Of a stretch of DNA of 64,000 nt, positions 52,775 to 62,096 are shown one piece after another; position 1 is the stretch's first letter; the number at the start of each line of letters is the position of its first letter. The position numbers and the translations under genes are program-made. The notes beneath the pieces were generated by a model that was not told where the DNA came from, made no database searches, and saw only the letters and a list, made by a program, of their open reading frames with translations. Origin of the DNA: Mycolicibacterium neoaurum (lineage in GTDB: Bacteria; Actinomycetota; Actinomycetes; Mycobacteriales; Mycobacteriaceae); NCBI RefSeq assembly GCF_036946495.1, contig NZ_JAQIIX010000002.1:3038001-3102000 (forward strand). The letters are read 5' to 3'.

Positions 52775-53578
52775 ATGATCAATAATTCGGTTCGTCACGG
52801 GACGGTCGCCCTTGCGTTATTGGCACTGCTCGGGGCCGGTTGCTCGAAGAAGGTCGACGAGCCGACGGCGTCACCCGCCAGTTCTGTTGTGGCGGAATCG
52901 CATTCGGGCTGTAGCGCGGGTGCTACCCGTCCGGTGCCGGTGCGCATCAAGCAACAGGAGCAGGCACCGGAACCGGAGGCCAAACCCGACCCGCCGGACG
53001 GTGTGTACGGGGATCCCGAGGCCGCGAGCCGGTACTGGGTTCAGCAGTCCCAGGGCGATTGCGGGCTGATGGCCACCCGGATGGTGATCGGCGAGGTCAA
53101 CGGCAATCCGCCCTCGGAGCGGGAGATGATCGACCTGGCGGCGGCCACACCCAGCGAGTGCAGTCCCGGCGAGCCGGTCTATGACGAGAGTTTCGATCCG
53201 AGCGACGGCGGCATGGGGCATGGCACCTGTACGACCGACCTGCTGTTGCTCCTTAATCACTTCGGGATCGAGGCCGACTACACCAACGATTCGGTTGCTG
53301 CCGAGGGTGGACTGGACACCGGCATGGACGCGCTGCTGGATTATCTCAACGACGACCGGCAGGCGATCGTGTGCGTGAACTCGAAAATCATCTGGGACAA
53401 CGAGGGAGATCGGACCGGCTGCGGTCACCTGATCACCGTTGCGGCAGTGGATGTTCCGAACGACATCGTCTATCTGGGCGACAGCGGTGGTGACGACACG
53501 CGTGGCGAACAGGTCAGTACCGATGTGTTCGAGCAGGCGTGGAGCGCGGGCGACCACGAGCTGGTGGTCACCGGTTGA
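52775..53578 (+). CDS. Putative lipoprotein with C39-like cysteine peptidase domain
   Basis: 267 residues. Signal II sequence with lipobox LLGAGC (Cys23), then a low-complexity linker. The domain (about 80-267) resembles C39 double-glycine-type papain-fold peptidases: SQGDCGLMATRMV with putative nucleophile Cys96, GCGHLITVAAV with His218, and LGDSGGDDTRG with Asp236. Usual C39 domains process leader peptides inside transporters; an exposed lipoprotein form would act on envelope or secreted peptides. Family assignment is by motif only. Confidence 0.75.
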   Translation: MINNSVRHGTVALALLALLGAGCSKKVDEPTASPASSVVAESHSGCSAGATRPVPVRIKQQEQAPEPEAKPDPPDGVYGDPEAASRYWVQQSQGDCGLMATRMVIGEVNGNPPSEREMIDLAAATPSECSPGEPVYDESFDPSDGGMGHGTCTTDLLLLLNHFGIEADYTNDSVAAEGGLDTGMDALLDYLNDDRQAIVCVNSKIIWDNEGDRTGCGHLITVAAVDVPNDIVYLGDSGGDDTRGEQVSTDVFEQAWSAGDHELVVTG

Positions 53579-53579
53579 G

Positions 53580-54512
53580 CTAGTCGGACTGCTGCTCGGC
53601 TTCTTTCTCGATCAGGTCGGCGAGAATTTGTCCGACCGCCGACTCGATCGTCGACTCGATGGAGAACGAGAGCGTCGAGGAGACCGCGGAGACGGCTTGG
53701 GTGCGAAACCGCACCAGGGTGGTCAGCAGTTCGGCGATCTCGGTGTCCGGAGGCAGCGCCGCACCGGGGTTGACTCGGTGCAGCACCTCCTCGATCCCCG
53801 CCTGAACCAGGATTGCGCTGATCTGGTCGACCAGCGGGGCAATCTGCTCATGAAGTCCGATGAGTTTTGTCGGCGCCACGCCGTACTGGCGCAGTTCGTT
53901 GAATGTCTCGATCAGCTTGGGACGCACGATGATCGCCACTTTTTCGTCGTGTCCCGGGTCGGCATCCTCGATCTTGATGATTCCGAGGTCGACCATGCGG
54001 TCGAAGCCGGTGTCGTCGTCGACGAGGTGGCGCGCGTCGGACAAGCTCATCCGCTCCGGCTTCTCGGCGGCCCAGCTGCCGGCAATCGCCGATTCCAGAC
54101 CGAGCAGCTCGCCCACACCCTTGCCCTGCTCCCACGCGGAGAGCATCTCGTGCACGTGTGCGATGTTGTAGCCGCGATCCAGAAGTGAGGTGATCAACCG
54201 CAATCGGGTCAGATGGGTGTCGTTGAAAAGCGCGATCCTGCCGACCCGCAGTGGCGGGTGGAGCAGCCCGCGGTCACGGTAGACCCGGATGTTGCGGGTG
54301 GTGGTTCCGGCGAGCTGGGCCAGCTCCTCGATCCGGTACTCGCCGGATGCCGCGACGCCGTGCGGTTGGACCGCAGCATCGAAGAGCTGAGTCACCGCGT
54401 TCTCGACGACATCGCGGGAACTGCGCCGGATCTGGCGGGGTGCGCGGCGCAGACCGAGCAGAATCGTCGAGATCGCGCCTGCGGACTGTCGCGGGGTTTT
54501 GGGTCCCGTCAT
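53580..54512 (-). CDS. MerR-family transcriptional regulator
   Basis: 310 residues. A MerR-type winged helix at about 58-130 (YRIEELAQLAGTTTRNIRVYRDRGLLHPPLRVGRIALFNDTHLTRLRLITSLLDRGYNIAHVHEML). Preceded by a basic N-terminal extension, followed by a long helical effector part with no cysteine cluster, so it is not SoxR-like. It lies 53 bases downstream of the esterase gene on the same strand and may regulate it. ATG 54512 chosen; translation further upstream would run through the esterase region in another frame. Confidence 0.85.
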   Translation of the reverse strand: MTGPKTPRQSAGAISTILLGLRRAPRQIRRSSRDVVENAVTQLFDAAVQPHGVAASGEYRIEELAQLAGTTTRNIRVYRDRGLLHPPLRVGRIALFNDTHLTRLRLITSLLDRGYNIAHVHEMLSAWEQGKGVGELLGLESAIAGSWAAEKPERMSLSDARHLVDDDTGFDRMVDLGIIKIEDADPGHDEKVAIIVRPKLIETFNELRQYGVAPTKLIGLHEQIAPLVDQISAILVQAGIEEVLHRVNPGAALPPDTEIAELLTTLVRFRTQAVSAVSSTLSFSIESTIESAVGQILADLIEKEAEQQSD

Positions 54513-54565
54513 GAGATCGCCGTCATGAATCGGACATCCCGCATCAGTCGAAGATACTCTCAGCC

Positions 54566-55549
54566 TCAGCCGACGGCGCGGATCGCGTTTCGTTGCAGGG
54601 CCTCGGCGATGAATGCGGAGATGGTGCGCATGGCCGGTATCGCCTCGGGCGCGATCTTCGGCAGGGCCTGGAAGACGTGCACCTGGTCGGGCCATATCTG
54701 CAATTCGCCGGTACCACCGGCAGCCCGGATATCGGCAACCAGGGTGCGAGCGTCGGATTGCAACATCTCGGCGCCGCCGGCCTGGATCAGCGAGGGCGGC
54801 ATCGGCCGGCCGCCCGCCACATCGAGAGTCAACCGTGCGTCGGTCATGTCCGCACCGATGCAATACAGGTTGATCAGGCGGGCGGCATCGGCGGCACGGA
54901 TCGCCGGGTCGTCGCGTAGCGCCTCCCTGGCTCGCGCCAAAGCAAAGGTCAGGTCGAGTAGTGGCGAGAGCAGCACCATGGCCGCCGGATGTGGCACATC
55001 CGCCCGGAGCAGCATGTCGACGGTCAGGTGACCACCTGCGGAGTCCCCGGCGATCACCATCTGGTCGTGCTGGAATCCGCCCTCGGTGCACAGCCAGTCC
55101 CATCCCGCGCGCACATCGTCGGCGGCGGTGGGAAAGCGGTACTTCGGTGCCAGCCGATAGTCGACGCAGAACACCGGCAGGCCGGTCAGTCGGGACAGCC
55201 AGCCGGTCAGTCGACGGTGGGTGCGCGGGGAGCACAGCGCGAAGCCGCTTCCGTGCACGTAATAGATCGCCTGGCCCGGGGTGCGATCGGCTGCCGAAGT
55301 GCTGCGCACCCACTCACCGACCACCCGGCGACCGTCGGCCATTCGGAGGTCTACGGGTTCGATCTGGACACCGTGCAGCGACGGTCCGAAGGCATTCATG
55401 ACACCGGCGATGATCTGACGTGACGCCCACAGCCCCCACGGCTGTTCGGGCGGGAGAACCGCGCTGATCTGCCGAATCGTCAGGCTGCTGACGGTTGCCG
55501 CACTACGGGACCGCAGCGAGCCGCGGGCGGGAAGAGCGTGGTCGGGCAT
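54566..55549 (-). CDS. Alpha/beta hydrolase, hormone-sensitive-lipase family esterase
   Basis: 327 residues. HSL/acetyl-esterase family: oxyanion motif YYVHGSGFALCSPRTHR near residue 90, nucleophile motif AGDSAGGHLTV (GDSAG) near residue 162, acid in a DARTL region and His in DQVHVFQ. Start ATG 55549 has GGAGG five bases before; the longer reading from 55585 is not needed. Substrates of this family are short to medium acyl esters. Followed by the MerR-like regulator. Confidence 0.88.
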   Translation of the reverse strand: MPDHALPARGSLRSRSAATVSSLTIRQISAVLPPEQPWGLWASRQIIAGVMNAFGPSLHGVQIEPVDLRMADGRRVVGEWVRSTSAADRTPGQAIYYVHGSGFALCSPRTHRRLTGWLSRLTGLPVFCVDYRLAPKYRFPTAADDVRAGWDWLCTEGGFQHDQMVIAGDSAGGHLTVDMLLRADVPHPAAMVLLSPLLDLTFALARAREALRDDPAIRAADAARLINLYCIGADMTDARLTLDVAGGRPMPPSLIQAGGAEMLQSDARTLVADIRAAGGTGELQIWPDQVHVFQALPKIAPEAIPAMRTISAFIAEALQRNAIRAVG

Positions 55550-55630
55550 CCGGACCTCCGTGGTGGGAATGTCCGACGAGTACACCGCCTATTGGTGACA
55601 TTTGTCAATGTCAAGATCGAGCCGGGGCGG

Positions 55631-57562
55631 CTATCGGGGAGGATCGCCGCGCCAGCTGAAACTGTTGACGTACTTGCCCATGTCCAAGGCGAGCTGCAGA
55701 TTCGCGGCCGACGGCTTACCGGACCCGAAGTCCGGGCCGAATGCGCGATACGGGCCGATGGCACCGGCGACCAACGCGAGATCGTTCTTGACCGCGACCA
55801 TGACGATGATGCGCATCCTGGCTGAACTGCTCATCGCGCCCTGCGGCCAGTAATCGGCGGCCATCCCGTAACCGAGCTGGTACCCGACCATCGTGTTGGG
55901 GATCTCGTAGGCGGACTGGGTGTCCGGGAAGGTCTTGTTCACCAGATCGACCGCGATGGTCTTGGGTCCGCGCCCGGCGGCCGGTTCACTGAACAACTGC
56001 ATGGTGCCGCCGTCGCCGGCCTGCAGCACTGCGGTGATCCCGTTCGGATTCTTGGTGACCCGGTAGGCCGCATTTTCGACCGGGTAAGACACCGAGAACG
56101 ATCCGTCGGCGGCGGTGAACCTCGGGTTGATCTCCACCCCCCGGCCCATCGGCGGACTGCCGCAATCGGGCGGACAGGCATAGCGGGCCGCGGGTTCGGT
56201 GATCAGCCCGGACAGACCCACAAGGCCCGCGGCGACGACCACGATGACCGTGCCGAGGATCAACGACACGTTGCGGAACGACGTCTTGGGCGGTTCGGTG
56301 ACCGTGAACTCGCCTGTGTAGAGCGAGTATCCGGGCATCAGCCCCACCACGATCTCGCCGTCGGCGGGCTTCTCCTCGAGCCTGATCGGCCGTTCCTCGC
56401 GGCGGGTCCGGCGCGAGCGACGCGAGGATGCGTGCATGGCCGCACCGCACCGGGCGCAGAACGGTGCGTCCGGCACGACGTGATTGCATTCGGTGCACAG
56501 AATCGGCTCGTCGGGGCGGATCTCGTCCTGGGCTTCGTTGAGAAGCGCGAGTTGCAATCCGATTCGCAGGGCGAACAGCGCGAGCGCGGAGAGCGTGAGG
56601 TGGCCTGCCAATTGCAAGAACTGGGGGACGCGCGCGACGTCGACCAGGCCGAGCGACAGGTAGATGACGATGACGACGACCGCGAACAGGACCAGGATTC
56701 CGCGGACCACGCCGCGGTGTTTGGTGACCTTGCTCGGTGGCCTGGTGAACCACAACGCGATGCCGATCAACCCGCCGACCGCGGCCGCGGTCAGGGGCAT
56801 CGCGATACCGCGGATGCCGGCTTCGACCAGTAACCCGTCCAACGGCCGGGAACGGTTGATCATGCCGGTGCTGAACTGAGGCGCCAGCCGGGACAGGGTG
56901 GCCGCGGCGGTGAACGTGACGGCACCCAGCGCCCCGATGGCGTAGCCGTCCAAGGATTCCCGGTCACCCCGCCAGGACAGCCGGACAGCCACCGCGGGAG
57001 CCAGCATGAGCAACATGCTGCCGAGCGGAATTCCCATGCCGTCGCGCAGGATCCGCGCCCCGGCGACACCGGCCCCGAGCGGCACACCGTAGGCGCGGGC
57101 GACCGCGGCGCCGGTGAGCAACACCCACCCGACGCCGAGGCCGATGCCCAGCACGGCGGTGAGCACGAGCGATGACCGCGGGATGTCACGGGACACCCCG
57201 GATTCGCGGATGTACAGACCGAACAGCAGTGGCAGCCCGAGGGAGGCCACCGTGATCAGTGCGGCGGGCATGCGCAGCAGGGTGGCCGCGGTGAGGGCGA
57301 CGGCAAGCAGCGCGAACCCCATCAGGAACACCCGGCGTGCCCGCGGGGAGAGGTGGGGGAACAGCGAACTCGTGAGTGCGGGGGCCAATAGGGACTGTCC
57401 GGGTGCCGCGCTGAAAGTGCGCGCGCGCAACCAGTGCGGACCTTCACCGCTGCGGTGTTCGGCGAGCGGGACGCCGCACAGCCCGCAGTATTCACCGGCC
57501 GGTACGTCGACCCGGCAGACCCGACACTCCACCATCCCCGGCGCGGGTGCGGTAGCGGTCAT
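55631..57562 (-). CDS. Zinc-ribbon multi-pass membrane protein
   Basis: 643 residues. Two zinc ribbons: Cys13/16/26/29 at the N-terminus and Cys356/359/369/372 after the membrane block. About eight hydrophobic segments lie between residues 78 and 340, and one more near 445-465. An external domain follows with ACPPDCGSPPMGRGVEINPRFTAADGSFSVSYP, later LNTMVGYQLGYG-like sequence. Tightly coupled to the S53 protease gene upstream (TGATG), so the two proteins likely work together at the membrane. Function unknown. Confidence 0.8.
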   Translation of the reverse strand: MTATAPAPGMVECRVCRVDVPAGEYCGLCGVPLAEHRSGEGPHWLRARTFSAAPGQSLLAPALTSSLFPHLSPRARRVFLMGFALLAVALTAATLLRMPAALITVASLGLPLLFGLYIRESGVSRDIPRSSLVLTAVLGIGLGVGWVLLTGAAVARAYGVPLGAGVAGARILRDGMGIPLGSMLLMLAPAVAVRLSWRGDRESLDGYAIGALGAVTFTAAATLSRLAPQFSTGMINRSRPLDGLLVEAGIRGIAMPLTAAAVGGLIGIALWFTRPPSKVTKHRGVVRGILVLFAVVVIVIYLSLGLVDVARVPQFLQLAGHLTLSALALFALRIGLQLALLNEAQDEIRPDEPILCTECNHVVPDAPFCARCGAAMHASSRRSRRTRREERPIRLEEKPADGEIVVGLMPGYSLYTGEFTVTEPPKTSFRNVSLILGTVIVVVAAGLVGLSGLITEPAARYACPPDCGSPPMGRGVEINPRFTAADGSFSVSYPVENAAYRVTKNPNGITAVLQAGDGGTMQLFSEPAAGRGPKTIAVDLVNKTFPDTQSAYEIPNTMVGYQLGYGMAADYWPQGAMSSSARMRIIVMVAVKNDLALVAGAIGPYRAFGPDFGSGKPSAANLQLALDMGKYVNSFSWRGDPPR

Positions 57563-59187
57563 CAGGCCTGAACTTTCTGTGCGAGTTGGAGATTGCGGAC
57601 CAGATTGTCGACATCGGGGCTGCCCAAACCGGTGACCAGGTCATAGCCGGGTCCCGCGACGTCGACGGCGTTACCGCCGAGGGTGATGTCGCGGAACGCG
57701 GGTCGGGGTGCGCCCTGGGCGATTCGATAGAGCAGTGGGTTGATATCACCGATCAGCTGGCCGTCGTGTTCGAGCAGCCATTGGTTCATCACCGCGGTCA
57801 GTCCGGCCCAGATGGGCGCCGACTGCGAGGTGCCACCACCGGTGACGAACTGACCGTTGAGCACGATCTTGACTCCCGTGAACGGATCGGCCACGGCGGC
57901 GACGTCGGGCGTCATCCGGCGGCCGATATCACGTTCCGGTGCGATGAGTCCGACTGCGCTGCGCTGCCAGGGCGGCAGATCGAAGAGATTCGAGACCCCG
58001 CCGCCGGTGCCCTGGGACAGCGGAACGTCGAACCAGGTCTGCTCGGAGATCCATTGGCCCTGAGCATCGGTGGACAGCGTGGTGCCGCCGACACTGGTCA
58101 TCTCGGGAAGGGAGGCGATCGAGTCGAGGCCGATGTCCTGGGCGCTCGGTGGGGAGGACCAGTCCTGTCCGCCACGGCATTCCATGCCGGCCAGATCACC
58201 GCTGGCATTGAAGGCGGTCGTGCCCCGCGATTGCGCCGCGCGCAGTGCCGAACGCACCGGGGCGACGTCCGCGGCGGTTATCAGCTTGTCGCAACCCCAA
58301 CCGATGGAGAAACTCCAGACCGCGCCGGGGAATCGGCGATCGGTGTCTTCGAGCATCTCGCCGATCTTGCGGTAACCGCCGCCACCCTGGACGGTCGGGT
58401 GGGCATTGACCACAACCTTGCGGGCGTCGGGAGCAATTGCGTGCGCGACTTGTAGGTCCATGGACAATTCGCCGCGCGTTTCACCGGGCATTCCACCGAC
58501 GATCTCCGGCGTGAATTGCGGTAATTCGAATGCAGAACTGAATTTGTCGAGATCGGATTGATTGAATCCGTCGAAGGCGAAGATGACAATGGTGATTCCC
58601 TTGCCGGTGAACCCGTCGGCGGCGAGATCGTCTGCGTTGTAGGTGTTCAGCAGCGCGGCCGGTGTCAGGCCCTGGGCAGGGACGTCGAGCGGGATGTGAT
58701 CGGGGCGCGACATCTTGTGTGGGGTGTAGCTGAGGATGCGGCCGATCTCGGCGACCTCGTGGCGCAGGTGGTCGGGCACCAGCGGTTGCTGCGGGGAGGC
58801 ATAGAACTGCTGGCCGCGGCGGCCGCGGTAGTCGCGCACGGACACGTCGAAGGCGCGTTCCACGTCGCCCGGCGCACCCGTGACGATCGCCCAGTCGTCA
58901 CCGGGGCGCCACTGGACGTCGAGGGCCCGGGCGGCAGCCCAGTCGATGAACGCGTCCGGTTCGGCGTCGTCGGTGAGGCTGGCGGTGAACTCGATGTGCT
59001 GTTCACGGGCCGGCCCGAGATCGGTCGAGGCCTCCAGCAGCGAGGCATAGGGGCCCTCGATGGGGCCGTCGATCCGGTTGTTCCCGGCGTGCCGGTGGTC
59101 CAGGACCAGGGTCGCGCCGAGGACGAACGTGCCGGCCAGGGCCAGCGCGGTCAGCGAGCGAACCGAGAGAGCAGCCCGAATGGTCAT
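57562..59187 (-). CDS. S53 family serine-carboxyl protease (sedolisin/kumamolisin-like)
   Basis: 541 residues. Signal or anchor at residues 11-30, a prodomain (about 60-165) with SYTPHKM, and a catalytic domain. The sedolisin triad is Glu240, Asp244 and Ser454 (GGTSQSAP), with oxyanion Asp331 (ASGD); the C-terminal GYDLVTGLGSPDVD is the calcium-binding end. Such enzymes work at acidic pH, outside the cell. Ends in a TGATG overlap with the zinc-ribbon membrane protein gene. Confidence 0.92.
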   Translation of the reverse strand: MTIRAALSVRSLTALALAGTFVLGATLVLDHRHAGNNRIDGPIEGPYASLLEASTDLGPAREQHIEFTASLTDDAEPDAFIDWAAARALDVQWRPGDDWAIVTGAPGDVERAFDVSVRDYRGRRGQQFYASPQQPLVPDHLRHEVAEIGRILSYTPHKMSRPDHIPLDVPAQGLTPAALLNTYNADDLAADGFTGKGITIVIFAFDGFNQSDLDKFSSAFELPQFTPEIVGGMPGETRGELSMDLQVAHAIAPDARKVVVNAHPTVQGGGGYRKIGEMLEDTDRRFPGAVWSFSIGWGCDKLITAADVAPVRSALRAAQSRGTTAFNASGDLAGMECRGGQDWSSPPSAQDIGLDSIASLPEMTSVGGTTLSTDAQGQWISEQTWFDVPLSQGTGGGVSNLFDLPPWQRSAVGLIAPERDIGRRMTPDVAAVADPFTGVKIVLNGQFVTGGGTSQSAPIWAGLTAVMNQWLLEHDGQLIGDINPLLYRIAQGAPRPAFRDITLGGNAVDVAGPGYDLVTGLGSPDVDNLVRNLQLAQKVQA

Positions 59188-59223
59188 GGTTGAAGTGTGC
59201 TCGCTAAAAGTTGGTTCTCAACA

Positions 59224-59259
59224 GACAAGCGGGTCCAGAAAAATCTGGACCCGCTTGTC
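59224..59259 (-). terminator. Perfect 16-bp hairpin after the small lipoprotein gene
   Basis: Two 16-base arms (59224-59239 and 59244-59259) close an AAAA loop, 12 bases after the lipoprotein stop and before the S53 protease start on the same strand. No T-run follows. Probably isolates the two genes. Confidence 0.8.
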
Positions 59260-59271
59260 GTCGTGAGTGGG

Positions 59272-59520
59272 TCAGTCGTGGTAATTGGGATCGAACTGCG
59301 GTGCCGTCGGCGGCGGGGTGAAGACGGTGACGCCGGGGTTGACCGACTTCTCGGTCGGCGCCACGGTGGGCTCCGACGTCGTGGTCGTCGTCGTGGTGGT
59401 GGTTTCTTCCGCAGGCTTGTCGCTATCGCTGCTGCACGCGGCGGTGAAGCCGATCATCGCGAAGATGGCGGCACCACCAATCGCAGCCGAAACCTTGCGA
59501 CTCAGAAGCGTTGATGCCAT
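59272..59520 (-). CDS. Small lipoprotein with threonine run
   Basis: 82 residues. Signal II sequence with lipobox FTAAC near residue 29, then SSDSDKPAEE and nine consecutive threonines, a short PTVAPTEKSVNPGVTVFTPPPTAPQ segment. Start ATG 59520; upstream reading to 59691 is not supported. Extracellular, likely O-mannosylated. Function unknown. Confidence 0.75.
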   Translation of the reverse strand: MASTLLSRKVSAAIGGAAIFAMIGFTAACSSDSDKPAEETTTTTTTTTSEPTVAPTEKSVNPGVTVFTPPPTAPQFDPNYHD

Positions 59521-59757
59521 TTCTTTCGGTCCTTTTCCTTTTCCATCGGGTGGATCCTCGGTCGGCGCGTGGTCCGCGAAAACCGTGTGCAGCAGTCCCA
59601 TTCCGTCGGGATCTGGTGGCAGAAACTGTAACGCAACGGCGGTATCGGTGCATTCCCTTATGGACGGCCGCTCTTTTCGTGTTCGCCGCAATCCCGACGT
59701 CCCGCAGGTGCGGCAGGCGGCTTGACGCTGCCGCGGGTGGGGTGTTTACTCGAGCGA

Positions 59758-59773
59758 TCGAACAGATGTTCGA
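59758..59773 (+). promoter_or_regulatory. LexA (SOS) box upstream of imuA'
   Basis: TCGAAC-agat-GTTCGA, a perfect match to the mycobacterial LexA consensus TCGAAC-N4-GTTCGA, 37 bases before the imuA' GTG. Places the operon under DNA-damage control. Confidence 0.95.
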
Positions 59774-59809
59774 AAAGAGTGAGTTGCTGATGATGCTGGA
59801 GGTGCTGCT

Positions 59810-60535
59810 GTGACGGTGGCGATGAACCTGGAGCAACATCGGAAACAGCGCGCTGAACAGGTAGAACAGCTTCGTCGCAGAATAGCCGAGGTCTCCGACA
59901 GAATGGGCGCCGGGGCCACTGGCGCGAGGAGTGTGCAGCCCTCGTCGCGGGTGGCAAATAGTTTGCCAGCACCGGACGAAACGCCGTTCGGGCCCGACGT
60001 GGACATGTTGCCGGCCCCGGTGCCTGCGAAGCGTTTGGTGAAAGGCTCGGTGGCGGTGCTGTCGGGGGCCCGGTCGCTCGGGCTGCAGTTGGTGGCCGCG
60101 GCCACCGCGGCGGGCGAGCACGCGGCCATCGTCGGGCAACCCGATATCGGCCTGCTGGCGGCGGTCGAGATGGGTGCCGATCTCAGCCGGATCGCGGTGA
60201 TCCCCGATCCGGGGCCGGACCCGGTGGAGGTGGCCGCGATCCTGCTCGACGGTCTGGATCTGGTGATGCTGGCATTGCACGGCCGGTCGGTATCGATCAA
60301 CCGGGCAAGGGCGGTGACCGCGCGAGCCCGACAAAAGGAGTGCACGCTGCTGATCACCGACGGTGACTGGCAGGGGGCATCGGTCCGGTTGGATGCCAGG
60401 GTCAACGGCTATGACATGGCCGCCGCGGGTCCCGACGGCCCGGTGCCGGGCCGGGGGCGGATAACCGGGGTCCGGTTGGCCACCCGGACCAGAGGGCGGA
60501 TGCCCGGCCGGCCCCGTCTTGCCGCGGGGGGCTGA
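59810..60535 (+). CDS. imuA': Mutasome accessory protein ImuA'
   Basis: 241 residues. Part of the ImuA'-ImuB-DnaE2 mutasome for damage-induced mutagenesis. RecA-like fold relics: KGSVAVLSGARSLGLQLVAAATAAGEH where the Walker A should be is degenerate. Basic C-terminus interacts with ImuB. GTG 59810 has GGAGG seven bases before. Corresponds to Rv3395c. Confidence 0.9.
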   Translation: MTVAMNLEQHRKQRAEQVEQLRRRIAEVSDRMGAGATGARSVQPSSRVANSLPAPDETPFGPDVDMLPAPVPAKRLVKGSVAVLSGARSLGLQLVAAATAAGEHAAIVGQPDIGLLAAVEMGADLSRIAVIPDPGPDPVEVAAILLDGLDLVMLALHGRSVSINRARAVTARARQKECTLLITDGDWQGASVRLDARVNGYDMAAAGPDGPVPGRGRITGVRLATRTRGRMPGRPRLAAGG

Positions 60536-60536
60536 C

Positions 60537-62096
60537 GTGTCCAGGGTGCTGGCGCTCTGGTGCATGGATTGGCCGGCGGTCGCTGCGACCACCGCGGCCG
60601 GACTGGGTGCCACCGATCCGGTGGCGGTGACCCTGGCCAACCGGGTCATCGCGTGCTCGGCGGCGGCCAGGTCCGCCGGGGTGCGCCGCGGCCTGCGTCG
60701 TCGGGAGGCCCAGGCGCGCTGCCCGCAGCTGCATGTCGCCACCGCAGATCCCGCCGGGGACGCCAGGCACTTCGAGGTGGTGACCGCCGCGGTCGACGAC
60801 GTGGTGCCGCGGACCGAGGTGCTACGGCCGGGACTGCTGGTGGTGTCCATCCGCGGGGCCGCCCGCTATTTCGGGTCCGAACAGGCCGCCGCGGAGCGGC
60901 TGGTCGATACGGTGGCCGCGGTGGGTGCGGAATGTCAGACCGGTGTCGCCGACCAGTTGGGCACCGCGGTCTTCGCGGCCAGGGCGGGCCGGATCATCGA
61001 ACCCGGGCAGGACGCGGCGTTTCTGTCCGCGCTGTCCATCCGACAGCTGGCCGCCGAACCGAGCCTGGCCGGCCAGGGTCGTGAAGAATTGGCGGATCTG
61101 CTGTGGCGGATGGGTATTCGCACCATCGGCCAGTTCGCCGAGCTGTCCCGGACCGATGTGACCTCTCGGTTCGGTGCCGATGCCCTGCACGCGCACCGGT
61201 TTGCCCGCGGGGAGGCCGACCGCGGCCCGTCGGGACGTGAACTGCCCGCGGATCTGGACGTGGTCATGAATTGCGACCCGCCGATCGACCGGGTGGATGC
61301 CGCGGCCTTCGCCGGCCGTTCACTGGCCGGTCAACTGCATCGCAGCCTGGAGTCTGCCGGTGTCGGCTGCACCCGGTTGGCCATCCAGGCCGTCACCTCC
61401 AACGGTGAAGAGCTGAACCGGGTCTGGCGATGCGCGGAGCCGCTGACCGAGGATGCCACCGCCGACCGGGTGCGCTGGCAGCTGGACGGCTGGCTGGCCC
61501 GGCGGCATGGCGGTCAGGGGCCCACCGCGCCGATCACGGTGCTGCGTCTGCATCCGGTCGAAGTGGTCTCGGCGGGGGCGCTGCAACTTCCGCTGTGGGG
61601 CTCCTCCGGTGAGGACGACCGGTTGCGGGCCCGCCGGGCATTGGTACGGGTGCAAGGTCTGCTGGGGTTGGAGGCGGTACGGGTGCCGGTGCTCAGCGGT
61701 GGCCGGGGTCCCGCCGAGCGCATCACCTTGACCGCACTCGGCGACGAAACGGTGCCCCGGTTCGACCCCGAGCAACCCTGGCCCGGCCAATTGCCCGAAC
61801 CGTCACCGGCGGTGCTGCTCGATGATCCGGTGGAGGTAGTGGATGCCCAAGGCCAACCGGTCCGGGTGACCCGGCGCGGGATGTTCTCCTCGTATCCGGC
61901 GCGGGTGGAATCGACGTGCCACGGTGGGGATCTCACGTGGTGGGCCGGCCCGTGGCCGGTCGACGAACGTTGGTGGGATCCGGCGAGTGCGTCATCCGGG
62001 CACACCGCCCGAGCGCAGGTGCTGACCGCGCCGGGGCGGGCGATGTTGCTGTGCTACCGCCAGCGCCGGTGGTACGTGGAGGGTATCTACGAGTAG
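60537..62096 (+). CDS. imuB: Y-family polymerase-like mutasome protein ImuB
   Basis: 519 residues. N-terminal palm/fingers of DNA polymerase Y with ALWCMDWPAVAAT, little finger and a C-terminal region. ImuB proteins lack the acidic catalytic residues and act as hub for DnaE2, ImuA' and the beta clamp. GTG 60537 immediately follows the imuA' stop. Corresponds to Rv3394c. dnaE2 is not in the window. Convergent, 10-base overlap with iunH. Confidence 0.92.
   Translation: MSRVLALWCMDWPAVAATTAAGLGATDPVAVTLANRVIACSAAARSAGVRRGLRRREAQARCPQLHVATADPAGDARHFEVVTAAVDDVVPRTEVLRPGLLVVSIRGAARYFGSEQAAAERLVDTVAAVGAECQTGVADQLGTAVFAARAGRIIEPGQDAAFLSALSIRQLAAEPSLAGQGREELADLLWRMGIRTIGQFAELSRTDVTSRFGADALHAHRFARGEADRGPSGRELPADLDVVMNCDPPIDRVDAAAFAGRSLAGQLHRSLESAGVGCTRLAIQAVTSNGEELNRVWRCAEPLTEDATADRVRWQLDGWLARRHGGQGPTAPITVLRLHPVEVVSAGALQLPLWGSSGEDDRLRARRALVRVQGLLGLEAVRVPVLSGGRGPAERITLTALGDETVPRFDPEQPWPGQLPEPSPAVLLDDPVEVVDAQGQPVRVTRRGMFSSYPARVESTCHGGDLTWWAGPWPVDERWWDPASASSGHTARAQVLTAPGRAMLLCYRQRRWYVEGIYE

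Noticed and set aside
54513..55313. Upstream extension of the MerR-like reading frame
   Set aside because: It runs out of frame through the esterase gene on the same strand; the regulator start at 54512 gives a normal N-terminus.
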